DNA of 64,000 bases from Antedon mediterranea (Eukaryota; Echinodermata; Crinoidea; Comatulida; Antedonidae), in assembly GCF_964355755.1 (NCBI RefSeq), contig NC_092673.1, positions 24,061,001 through 24,125,000 of the forward strand. Direction: 5' to 3'. This document shows positions 21,832 to 31,322 of the stretch, piece by piece. Each line of letters starts with the position of its first letter. The first letter of the stretch is position 1. The notes beneath the pieces were generated by a model. It saw only the letters and a program-made list of their open reading frames with translations. It did no database searches and was not told the DNA's origin. A program made the translations under genes and the position numbers.

Positions 21832-24800
21832 GTAAAGTTTAAAAACTATAAAATTGTTTGTATGGGGTTTAGACAATTTGAAAAAATCAAGAAAAAACTT
21901 GGAAAACTTAACATTTTTCTAGGGCTTCTAGCCTAGGCCGCGCCGCCGCCTTCCGAATCGAGCGTTAGGAGGTGCGTGTGAGAATTAAAGAAACATGGAC
22001 GTGCTTTCCAATTCTAAGCTACACACCATCATGATTCGTTTGTGCGCATGTGCAAATAGGCTCACAATAATGTGCGCATTGTTAAGTTACCATAAACTAC
22101 GTACGCGTACATGGCCTATGAAGCAAAGTTTACTACATACTCGTTTAGAAAACCTAAAATAAATGTTATCTTTTCTATGCTGTTGTAAGAACAATACCTC
22201 AAGAATCCAGGTAAAGTTTTATAACTATACAAATTGGGAAGTATAATTTTAAATAAACAATGAAGAAGAATGTAAAAATTTGACATTTTGCTTTGCCTCT
22301 CCTCCTCCTCCTCCTCCCTCCTCCTCGCTACTAGCTAAGCGCGCCTGCTGAATTGAGCCTTACTGCTGGTGCGCGCGCAAGGATGAAAGAAACACAAGGT
22401 CAGCAGCATCGGAGAGGAGAGAGCCTGTTTTTAGTGTGTATAATAATAATATATGAGGCCGGCTGGCTCTCCTACACACTCTATCTTGATTTGGTGGTAT
22501 GTGCGCATGTGCAAATAGTCTCACAATTATTGTGCGCATGGCAACCATTAACTACGTACGCGTATTATAAAAATAAAATACAAAAAGTTACATACATTTC
22601 TTTCACATAAATCCGTACTGTACTCGAAGAAACCTAAAATAAAAATGTTATCTACTCTATGCTGTTGCAAAACCAATTCCTCAAGAGTCCAGGTAAAGTT
22701 TGATAACTTATTCTTTTTTTGTTTGTAATAATACATACATTTGAGCTAGGAGCCTAAGTAGGCCTAGGCCTAGCCTAGGCCTAGTACACAACACAGTAGC
22801 CTACTAGGGCTAGAGCCTAGGTAGTAGGCTAGTAGTAGGCCTTAGGGCCTAGCTAGTAGGCCTAGTAGGCCTAGGCCTAGTACAGTAGCAGAAAGCTAGG
22901 GCCGCCTGCGCTGCTGAAAAAACGAGCGTTTGTACGTCGTTGGTGTTTGGTGCGCGCACGCACGTCTCGTGAGGATTGATTGAAACAAGGTGTCAGGGAG
23001 AGCTAGTAGGCTAGCTAGTCTAGGCCTAGTAGGCTATTCTATATATACCCTAACTAGCTAGGCCTAGGCCCCTAGTAGGCCTAAAGGTAGGGCCTAGGCT
23101 AGGCCTCTTAGGGCTACTAGGAGGCCCCTAGGCCTAGCCTCCTTTTTGATCCTCTCTCTCTCTCTCTCTCTGTGAATAGAGACAAATTTCCATCCAATTA
23201 TGTATTGTGGTCGTAATTTAACGAAATAATTTAAAGTATAGGCCTAGGCTTAGGCTAGGCCTAGCCTTAGCCTAGGCCTAGGCCCTAGGCCTAGCTGGGC
23301 ATTTATTAGAGAAAAAGAAATTTTAATTAGGCCCTATATAGGCCTCAAGCTAGCTAGGCCCCCAGGCCTTCTATGCCTAATAAGTAATAGGCTAGGCCTA
23401 GAGGCCTAACTATCTAGGTTAGCCTAGGCCTATGCTAGTAATAATGTATAGGCCTAGATTGTTTTATTTCTTTTATCAAATACAAAATAAAAAAAAAATT
23501 AAAATTGCTGTGTGTTCTCTAAAAATTAACAATCCAATCAAACAACAGTGCGCGAGGCCTATAGTATTAGTTTTAGGTATCTAAGAAAAGCTTTTTTTTT
23601 TAGATATAAAAATTATTATATCCAAATATTATTAGTTTTGAAATGATATTTTATTTTTATCTGTCTGTTTAATATAATTTTATTCTTTGTCTATATACTT
23701 CTTATTTTCCACAAGCATTCTGCTTTTTCTTTATCATACCTTCTTCAACTGTTATCGGTTTTTTTTTCCCTAATGTAGTGTATATTCTTGTTTTTAAAAA
23801 TCAGCCTTTCTTTAGATGCCTATTATTTATCCAAGGGATATGCAGAACTATTGGTAAATAAAATATGTGTCTAATTTTATGTCACTGTGTGTTTATTTGT
23901 TTGTATCCTCATTTAATATATGTGTATTTCTGTATTTTCCCTTTTTATAAAACTTTGTAACATTTAAATGATTTTATTAATACACTGATTTAATTTAATA
24001 TTTTAAAATTTAATTTTCTAATTAATGTTATTAGATATTATTATTATTTCAATTATGAATATTTTGTATTCTATTAATTAAATATGAACTTGAACTTTAA
24101 AAATAATTAGGCCTACTTAATCTAAAATAAATTTATAGCTCATATTCATAATTAAAAATGTTAATAGGTATATACCTATATTGATTAATCTAAAATTATA
24201 ATAATTATTTTTTTTTTATTTAACTTTCCTCAAGAAATGGAAATTAAAATGTTACTATATAAATCCTTGTTATTTTATACCATATCATAATGCATTGATT
24301 ACATTTTCCAATCATGGGTTTTTTAATATTAATTAAACCAATAACTGAAAAATATAATAATTACATTTAATTTTAATCAATTTTTTTTTACATTTATTTT
24401 TTAAACAATTCAAATAAAGATAATAAATTTCTTTTTATTTAAAATGTGTTAATGTTATTAAATTATTTTTGTTATTGTTATTAACCTTAAATATTAAATA
24501 ATATAAAAATATTATCACAATATTATATATTTATTGTTATTAAAGTTTTCAACTGTTGATTGATTTGTTTAATTGATTTGTTAATGTTACTAATAATACT
24601 AACAATACAATTTGAAATACTTCATGTTGAATTTTTTTTTTATTAATTTGTGATTCATCAAAGTTGTTCATAGTTTGTTTTGTGGTTTGTGTTATTATTT
24701 CTTTGAAAAAGTTACTATCAATTAAAACAATAAAATAATAAACCTCCAGAATAATGACCAGAATTATGTGGTTTTACAAAAAGTCCCAAAACTTATTAAA

Positions 24801-27502
24801 ATTAGTGAAAAGTAAATAACCATTATATGACAAAAAATTGTATAAAAACGAATTTTTTCAGGGGACAATCTTTCAATTTAGTATTATTTGAGGGGTTTCA
24901 ACTTGCATGGAAATATTTGTTTTTGATAAAAATATAACTTTGCACTGACTAAAATTATTGATAAAATGTCAATGATCGTAATTTGATTTTTCTGTCTATC
25001 GAAAGACCTGTTTACATGATATATAAAGATAAATTATAAGTTTATTCAAACAACAAAATGTTATGTTAAGTAATGATTGCAATACTAATAGTTTTTATTG
25101 GTGTTTAGGTATTAGATACCATTGGACCAGCTGCCGCAGCTAATGCTGCCGCAGCTGAGGCTGCTGCTGCTGCTGCTACGCCAGCAGTGATCGCTGATGA
25201 CCCCATATTATCAGAAAACCAGCATGTATTCCTTTCGTGGATAAGGAGGAGGCGGAGGAGAAGAAGAGAGAGTAGTAGTCGGCAGAGAGAGGAAAGTGAT
25301 AGACAGGCTCAGTGGAGGAGCTATTACATGGGTGTGGGACCGAAAGTAGGCATAAATTGTTTTAACTATAATAACTGATCATTCAATTGAACTTCCATTG
25401 ATAGATTGAGTATTTTTTTGTTATTAATTAAACAAATACAGTGGCAGATCTAGGATTTTGAATTAAAGCAGGTTTGATTTTTTTTTTTTTTTGGGAAGGA
25501 AAAATGGGGTTGGGTGAGAGATGGTCTTGCAAGGCTTAATAAATGAAGTGAAGAACTTAACCTACTGTACATATGTGCCATTACCCTAGTATTGATGACA
25601 TATTCAAATAATAAAAAAAAGGATTTTTTGGTGAAATAGAAGGGCACTCCGAAAATGCTTCGCCTACTGTAAAATTCCCCCTACATAAAATATCACCAGA
25701 AAATTAATATTTAAAAAATGTTTAGTGTTAGTGTTGCATGTTAGACTAATTGCACTACACAACCTTGTGAGTTTCTTGTGGTTATATATCTAGCCTCTCA
25801 CAGTTGAGATCTATGGTTCAATTGCTGCTGTGGACCTTTTTTTTATTACTATTTTTTTATTATTATTAATTATTATTTATTCATTACCACATATCTGTGG
25901 TTTCAATTTGGTAAAGGTCTGGCAATAACTTGTTAAGTAATCCTACTAACTAACAAAAAATATAGAAACACACGCAATCGACTACATAACCTCTCGCCAT
26001 TCTGGCGGAGGTAATTACAGACAGATAATAAAAAGAGTTAGTAGTAATAAAGAAGTAGAATAGTAATTTTGTATTATGATATTGTAACAATTGACTGATC
26101 GATTTATTTATAGCCTATTGATGACATCGAAGATGTACCTACCATCAAACCAACGTTTAACACTCCGACAGTGGAACCAAGTGGGTGCCTATCGCCCACT
26201 TTCTCAACCACAACATACATTGTATCCTCTGTTGGAAGTGTTGAGAATGTGCAAGTTGAGGAGAGAGGTATAATGCAAAAAAGCTAACTCAACAATGATC
26301 TACCCATTATAGTATGATAAACAAAATATTCAAGTAAAAAGTATTCTGTATTATAACACAATTACTAAGCTAACATTAGTGAATAATAAGTTGGAAAAAT
26401 AACATGTTGTGTGTAATACACATAATGGAATACACAAATTAAATTAATTTCTTTAAAAATAAAAAAAAATAAATTAAAAATATTCAAATGTATAGACAAC
26501 ATACAAAATAAAAAAATTAAACAAAGGATACTTGAAAAAACAATCTAAAATTAAACAAAGGATACTTGAAAAAACAATCCAAAATTAAACAAACAGAGAT
26601 CAAACAATTTAAAATGCAACAGCATTGACCTAATTTAAAAGAGCATACTGGGCAAGTATTAAATCAAAAATAATTTTCCAAAAATAGTACAGTAGTTATA
26701 ATTAGAAATTAATAATATTATTTCATCATTAATTTTTAGATAGAACATCTTCAGCACAACCCACCACACCCCAACCTCCTACCAGTGAAGTTGATCCAAG
26801 TGCATCCCCAGTGATGGATAGAGATTCCCCGAGTGGTTCGATCGAACCAGATCCACTGGAAATGGCACGGAACATCTTAAATTCTGGAAAATGTGAATTT
26901 CCACCAGAGATTAAGGTTGCTTTTCCCCAAGCGCCCACTGAGAAAAGCTGGATCGACGTCCTTAAAGAACGTTTTAACTTAAGAAAGATGATTCTCAGAC
27001 TAAGGCGACGATCCGGAAGGTCATCCGGTAGGTCATCTGTAAGTATCATGCCTTTGGTGGTGTTTGTTTGTGGTGGATTTGGTTGAATGTAAAAGAAAAA
27101 AAGTACAATATGGACAAAGCACTAACTTTGGTTGTAATTCTAAATACATATATTATATTACATATAGGATGGTTGGTTTGGGTGAAATTGGTTTTTTTTC
27201 CTGTAGTAGATTTTAACATTCATTTTATTATAATTTTTATTTAAAAAAAATTAAAAGTTGTTTTATATAGTAAAAAACAAATGAATACACCAGAGTACTT
27301 TATATCAAAAGTACTTAGAAAATGAATAGATAATTTTTAATTTGTTTTACAGCCCTCCTTCGAAGATGAGCCCAAAGAACCGGATGACTTGCCTGGCGAT
27401 TTTGAACGTGATTACAACTCCAACTTAAACGTAATCCATATTTCGTCGGGCATCATTCCAGACGAGGATGTAATCCTCCCTGGAATGGTCATGCCATACT
27501 AA
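21784..27502 (+). CDS. Unrecognised protein with three alternative first exons (isoform a span)
   Basis: Isoform a joins 21784-21831, 25109-25345, 26114-26267, 26740-27038 and 27353-27502 (295 aa). All junctions are GT-AG and the phases agree (0, 0, 1, 0). Exons 1b (22163-22210) or 1c (22645-22692) can replace 1a. I do not recognise the family. Residues 1-16 (MPSLLCCCGNNSSTVQ) have a Cys6-Cys7-Cys8 cluster suited to S-acylation; there is no Gly2, so no myristoylation. Residues 24-39 are Ala-rich and 62-69 are eight Arg in a row. The middle is Pro/Ser/Thr-rich. Exon 4 has a more ordered segment (LEMARNILNSGKCEFPP ... SWIDVLKERFNLRKM) and another Arg-rich run. The C-terminus is acidic and ends in PGMVMPY. 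Membrane anchoring through the lipidated N-terminus plus basic run is an inference. Intron 1 holds the TAGGCC-rich block. Confidence 0.72.
22041..22162 (+). promoter_or_regulatory. Promoter block for alternative first exon 1b
   Basis: Runs tgtgcgcatgtgcaaatagg, ctcacaataatgtgcgcatt, then 'gttaccataaactacgtacg', 'cgtacatgg', and 'aaaacctaaaataa' before the ATG. The elements match, in order, those before exons 1a and 1c. Confidence 0.55.
22163..22210 (+). CDS. Alternative first coding exon 1b
   Basis: 48 bases, 16 codons: MLSFLCCCKNNTSRIQ, donor gtaaagttt, phase 0. It keeps the Leu-Cys-Cys-Cys motif and the Asn, Ser and Gln pattern of 1a and 1c while differing at half the residues, as expected of a duplicated coding exon rather than chance. 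Confidence 0.7.
22501..22644 (+). promoter_or_regulatory. Promoter block for alternative first exon 1c
   Basis: Runs gtgcgcatgtgcaaatagtc, tcacaattattgtgcgcatg, 'gcaaccattaactacgtacg', 'cgtattataaaa' and 'ctcgaagaaacctaaaataa' before the ATG. It is longer than block b because of an A+T-rich insertion after the cgtacgcgta string. Confidence 0.55.
22645..22692 (+). CDS. Alternative first coding exon 1c
   Basis: 48 bases, 16 codons: MLSTLCCCKTNSSRVQ, donor gtaaagttt, phase 0. It is nearest to the common exons. A further block downstream (about 22901-22990) resembles the sequence that follows exons 1a and 1b, but has no fourth CCC exon. Confidence 0.7.
22740..23470. repeat. TAGGCC/CCTAGG-rich low-complexity block
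   Basis: Dense, irregular TAGGCC, GGCCTA and CCTAGG hexamers (aggcctaggcctag-type strings), mostly palindromic, within intron 1 of the three-promoter gene. A (TC)n run at about 23153-23172 and ordinary sequence interrupt it. Single TAGGCCTA motifs are scattered through the rest of the window, and a smaller cluster lies at 42590-42730. It is not a strict tandem array. Confidence 0.8.
23471..25108. other. A+T-rich part of intron 1
   Basis: Very A+T-rich intron sequence with no coding frame. At 24851-24885 it has 'ttttttcaggggacaatctt', an inverted terminal repeat of the AAAGATGTATTGTCCCC family seen in lectin A intron 1. It ends at the acceptor 'ggtgtttag' before exon 2. Confidence 0.5.
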
Positions 27503-27660
27503 GTGTAAGGTAAGCAGTCGTTTAAACCACATCCTACATTGTTCTAACTAGCATCAGTTTATTTTTTATGGCAAAGCACTAAATTGTCAAAATTAGCAAA
27601 TCATACTTTAGGGGGGATGCGCGTCCCTTCCTGGATACGCCACCGTTGCTTAATAGTTAT
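25441..27660. repeat. Scattered transposon end fragments in introns
   Basis: A 'gtggcagatctaggatttt' string at 25441 and 'cctggatacgccaccg' at 27630-27645 resemble opposite ends of a hAT-like non-autonomous element. They flank genuine exons, so they are more likely separate fragments. 26515-26590 also has a short tandem duplication of 'aaattaaacaaaggatactt'. Confidence 0.3.
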
Positions 27661-29543
27661 GATTAAGTATAAAATTATAATTAGTTTAGTTTTTGTTTCC
27701 AAGCTGTTGTGAAGATAATACAGTGTGGTTCTTTTTAAAATTATTTGCCATGGGTTTTTTCCCCACTACTATCTTCAAGATATAATTGATTCGAAAAAAA
27801 TCCATTTAAACAATATGATTGTAATACAAGATGTACTATCAACCAAAAATCAAATTAAAAATATTAATTAAGCTATTATGATGATTGTATCTTTTAAAAT
27901 TATTTGCCATTGGTTTTCTCCCCACCACTATTTTAAAGATATATTTGATTAAATAAAAACCATTTAAATAATATGATTGCAATACGAGATGTACTATCAA
28001 CCGAAAATCAATTATAAAAATTTTAATAAAGCTATAGAAAAAAAAAATAGTTTACAGCCTATATTTACTGTGTTTCTATTCTTTTTTTTCAGGAATTGTT
28101 TTTGTGTAGCTCAATGGCGGTAAGTTTGTAGGGGAGAGAGAGGAGTGTGTTTTTCTTATGGTAGGTGGATGGCGAAACCTGTATATGACTCTTTCTTTCA
28201 AATCTCTTTACATATCTCTTGATTTGATGTGAAGTTATGAGCATGGGTTGTGTTATTTGTTTTGTGGTATGACTGATCGGTTATTTTGGTTATTTTTTTT
28301 TTACAGTAAGGTTGTGGGGAGTTTTAATTGGTTGCATTAATTAATCCTGATGCTTGAACGTGTTTTTGCCAAACATACAGGTTTATTATCATTGTTGTAA
28401 CATTGGCTAAATTACATCTTTTATAATTTTAATGAATATAGAAGTACTGCAAAAACACAAAACAGTATTTTAATGGTTACTAGTATAAGTCAGTGCATTT
28501 TTGTAACTAAATTGATGTTTGACAACATACGTTTTGGCAACGATAAACCTATAAAACAACTTCTCTGTTAATTGAATGTACAGGCGCTATTTGTTACAGG
28601 TAAAGAATAACACACTGTTATTTGTAATTGTCTACAATGGACAATTTGCAAACTATTGTTTTCTATAGGATGTATTTTTCCACAAATTACTGACTATAGT
28701 TCAAAGGTCAATAGGGTTATCAATGTGCATGCCTATATTTATCCGAGTGGCGCATAATGCGATTGCGTTCCGAGTGAGTATGTCTTTGCTTATCAATGTT
28801 CAAATGAGCTCGTTTGCTGTGTTGTGGTCGGTTAGAGGAGTCTTCGTTTTGAATCTCATGGATTTGTTCGGCTCGTGAGATGCATTCGTAAAGCCTACAA
28901 GTGTTGCCTATGTTATGTAAGTAGCATTTGTCGGTAAAAAAATGCTGCAACTCGTGCCCGGTATTGATTTATTTTGTCTTTGACTTGCGCTTACTCCTGC
29001 ATGGAAATTTCACCTTACGCGTTCTCTGATTGGTTAAATATTTTGAACAATTATCAATTGTGATGTAATCTCACTATTCTCTCATTGATGTATGAGTAAA
29101 AGGTACAACAGGTAAACAAATACTAAGAAAAAGTGAATGATATTTAACCAAAAAAAGTAGAAAGTTTATTAGGACATACAATACTGTACACGCTATAAAA
29201 TAACCTACCTATAGTAAAATTTCCACTTTATAATAATGGCCCAATTAAATCTTGTCTTGTCCCATTATTAGATGACGCGTTTTATGTTCGCACAATGGTC
29301 TGTATTTGAGAGAGTGCACTTGCCCTTATATGTCAAAAAACTAGGTTCACTAATACTGTAAAAAAATAATAAAAGACATAATTTTATTCCATAAAAAATT
29401 TGATTGGTTTGTTTACATTATGCTTACACACTAAAATATGAAATTAAAATAAACTCTTACAAAATAAATTCAAATTAAACTGATGATGTTGAATATTGTA
29501 TCTAGATATAATATTACATATCTCATAATTATCTCCATAAAAA
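27503..29543. other. 3' flank of the three-promoter gene
   Basis: After the stop at 27500-27502 a donor-like 'gtaagcag' at ~27511 and an acceptor after a long T-tract at ~28092 suggest a 3' UTR intron, but this is weak. 27720-28030 holds a diverged ~175-bp direct duplication ('aaattatttgccat ... ttttccccac' twice). No other gene is supported. Confidence 0.4.
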
Positions 29544-29812
29544 AAGTCTGAGAAACCTCTTTCTTAGGTTGAACCGTTCTTTCAGAACGTCGATCCAGCT
29601 TTTCTCGGTGGGCACATCGAGAAAAGCAAACTGGTGGAAATTCACACTTTCCAGAATTTAGGATGTTCATTGCTATTTCCATTGGATCTGGTTTGATTCA
29701 ACCACTCGGGGAATCCCTATCTACCACTGGGGAATCCCTATCTACCACTGGGGAATCCCTAACTACAACTGGGGAATCCCTATCTACCACTGGGGAAGCA
29801 CTTGGTTCAACA
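29544..29812 (-). pseudogene. Broken inverted copy of exon 4 of the three-promoter gene
   Basis: Read on the minus strand it matches 26740-27038 through NILNSGKCEFPP, EKLDRRSERT-type shifted frame and the 'agaaaagctggatcgacgt' stretch. It is broken by a TGA in place of a Ser codon after SPSG, and by an 8-base deletion after the CEFPP codons that shifts the frame. It also carries a four-fold 21-bp expansion (29708-29791). Both ends of the exon are missing, so it cannot be spliced as in the parent gene. Confidence 0.75.
29708..29791. repeat. 21-bp tandem repeat, 4 copies, inside the exon 4 copy
   Basis: ggggaatccctatctaccac plus t, four times, the third copy with three substitutions. In the parent exon's frame each unit is seven codons (D-R-D-S-P-V-V order). 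The parent exon has one unit. Confidence 0.9.
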
Positions 29813-29815
29813 TAT

Positions 29816-29968
29816 TCAGTTATTGTTTTTAGCTTCTCTCACTTCTATAGCTAGTTTCCATTCACCATTGTACATGAGAAACAATGCTCTCTTAATACTG
29901 TAGCTATTTCCAATCCCTGCCACTGTGAACTTTGCTATTGTTTTAGCTTTCACACCAGTCCCAGCCAT
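29816..29968 (-). CDS. Small 50-aa ORF of unknown status within the inverted array
   Basis: An ATG-started frame begins MAGTGVKAKTIAKFTVAGI, continues GNSYSIKRALFLMYNGEW, and stops at TGA. I do not recognise it. The first ~19 codons recur in each array unit (ATG positions near 30332, 30702 and 31067), where the frame ends early after ETRKSRN. It could be a real exon fragment or a chance frame. It sits between the exon 4 copy and the first exon 3 copy and has no counterpart in the parent intron. Confidence 0.25.
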   Translation of the reverse strand: MAGTGVKAKTIAKFTVAGIGNSYSIKRALFLMYNGEWKLAIEVREAKNNN

Positions 29969-30068
29969 GCAATTGTGTTATAATATACAGGATACTTTTT
30001 ACTTGAATATTTTGTTTATCATACTATAATGGGTAGATCATTGTTGAGTTAGCTTTTTTGCATTATAC

Positions 30069-30222
30069 CTTTCTCCTCAACTTGTAAATTCTCAACACTT
30101 CCAACTGGCGATACAACAGATGTTGTAGTTGAAAAAGTGGGCGATGGGCACCCACTTGGTTCCACTGTCGGAGTGTTAAAAGTAGGTTTGATGGTAGGTA
30201 CCTCTTTGATGTCATCAATAGG
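30069..30222 (-). pseudogene. Inverted exon 3 copy 1
   Basis: 154 nt, same length as the parent exon 3 (26114-26267). It is open in the parent frame (PIDDIKEVPTIKPTFNTPTV ... VENLQVEE) and keeps both the 'tatag' acceptor and 'gtataa' donor. Whether it is expressed is unknown; its downstream exon 4 partner is broken. Repeat period to the next copy is 369 bp. Confidence 0.8.
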
Positions 30223-30437
30223 CTATAAATCAATCAGTCAATTGTTACAATATTAGTTTCTAGACTTTCTAGTTTCAATCCCTGCCACTGTGAACTTTGC
30301 TATTGTTTTAGCTTTCACACCAGTCCCAGCCATGTAATTGTGTTATAATAATTATACAGAATACTTTTTACTTGAATATTTTGTTTATCATACTATAATG
30401 GGGAGATCATTGTTGAGTTAGCTTTTTTGCATTATAC

Positions 30438-30591
30438 CTTTCTCCTCAACTTGTAAATTCTCAACACTTCCAACTGGCGATACAACAGATGTTGTGGTTG
30501 AAAAAGTGGGCGATGGGCACCCACTTGGTTCCACTGTCGGAGTGTTAAAAGTAGGTTTGATGGTAGGTACCTCTTTGATGTCATCAATAGG
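30438..30591 (-). pseudogene. Inverted exon 3 copy 2
   Basis: 154 nt, intact frame and splice sites, almost identical to copy 1. The flanking intron sequence (including 'cttgaatattttgtttatca') is duplicated with it, showing that the whole ~366-bp segment was amplified. Confidence 0.8.
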
Positions 30592-30803
30592 CTATAAATC
30601 AATCAGTCAATTGTTACAATATTAGTTTCTAGACTTTCTAGTTTCAATCCCTGCCACTGTGAACTTTGCTATTGTTTTAGCTTTCACACCAGTCCCACCC
30701 ATGTAATTGTGTTATAATAATACAGAATACTTTTTACTTGAATATTTTGTTTATCATACTATAATGGGTAGATCATTGTTGAGTTAGCTTTTTTGCATTA
30801 TAC

Positions 30804-30957
30804 CTCTCTCCTCAACTTGCACATTCTCAACACTTCCAACAGAGGATACAATGTATGTTGTGGTTGAGAAAGTGGGCGATAGGCACCCACTTGGTTCCAC
30901 TGTCGGAGTGTTAAACGTTGGTTTGATGGTAGGTACCTCTTTGATGTCATCAATAGG
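30804..30957 (-). pseudogene. Inverted exon 3 copy 3
   Basis: 154 nt, intact frame and splice sites. It is the copy closest to the parent exon: the TTTYIVSSVGSVENVQVEER end is identical, and the main differences are IKEV in place of IEDV near the start. Confidence 0.8.
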
Positions 30958-31168
30958 CTATAAATCAATCAGTCAATTGTTACAATATTAGTTTCTGGAC
31001 TTTCTAGTTTCAATCCCTGCCACTGTGAACTTTGCTATTGTTTTAGCTTTCACACCAGTCCCACCCATGTAATTGTGTTATAATATACAGGATACTTTTT
31101 ACTTGAATATTTTGTTTATCATACTATAATGGGTAGATCATTGTTGAGTTAGCTTTTTTGCATTATAC

Positions 31169-31322
31169 CTATCTCCTCAACTTGCACATTCTCAACACTT
31201 CCAACAGAGGATACAACGTATGTTGTGGTTGAGAAAGTGGGCGATGGGCACCCACTTGGTTCCACTGTCGGAGTGTTAAAAGTAGGTTTGATTGTAGGTT
31301 TCTCTTTGATGTCATCAATAGG
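31169..31322 (-). pseudogene. Inverted exon 3 copy 4
   Basis: 154 nt with intact splice sites and open frame; farthest from the exon 4 remnant and first in the minus-strand reading direction. No copy of exon 1 or exon 2 was found beyond it, so the array lacks a start. Confidence 0.75.

Noticed and set aside
22740-23470. Telomere-like repeat
   Set aside because: TAGGCC hexamers are irregular and palindromic, not a strand-biased tandem array of a telomeric unit.
25441-27645. Single hAT-like element bounded by 'gtggcagatctagg' and 'ctggatacgccacc'
   Set aside because: It would have to contain three genuine exons of the three-promoter gene; separate fragments are simpler.
28720-28950. 76-aa minus-strand frame rich in His and Arg (QRHTHSERNRIMRHSD)
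   Set aside because: Looked like a possible small peptide precursor, but has no signal peptide, no homologue that I recognise and no splice or promoter context.
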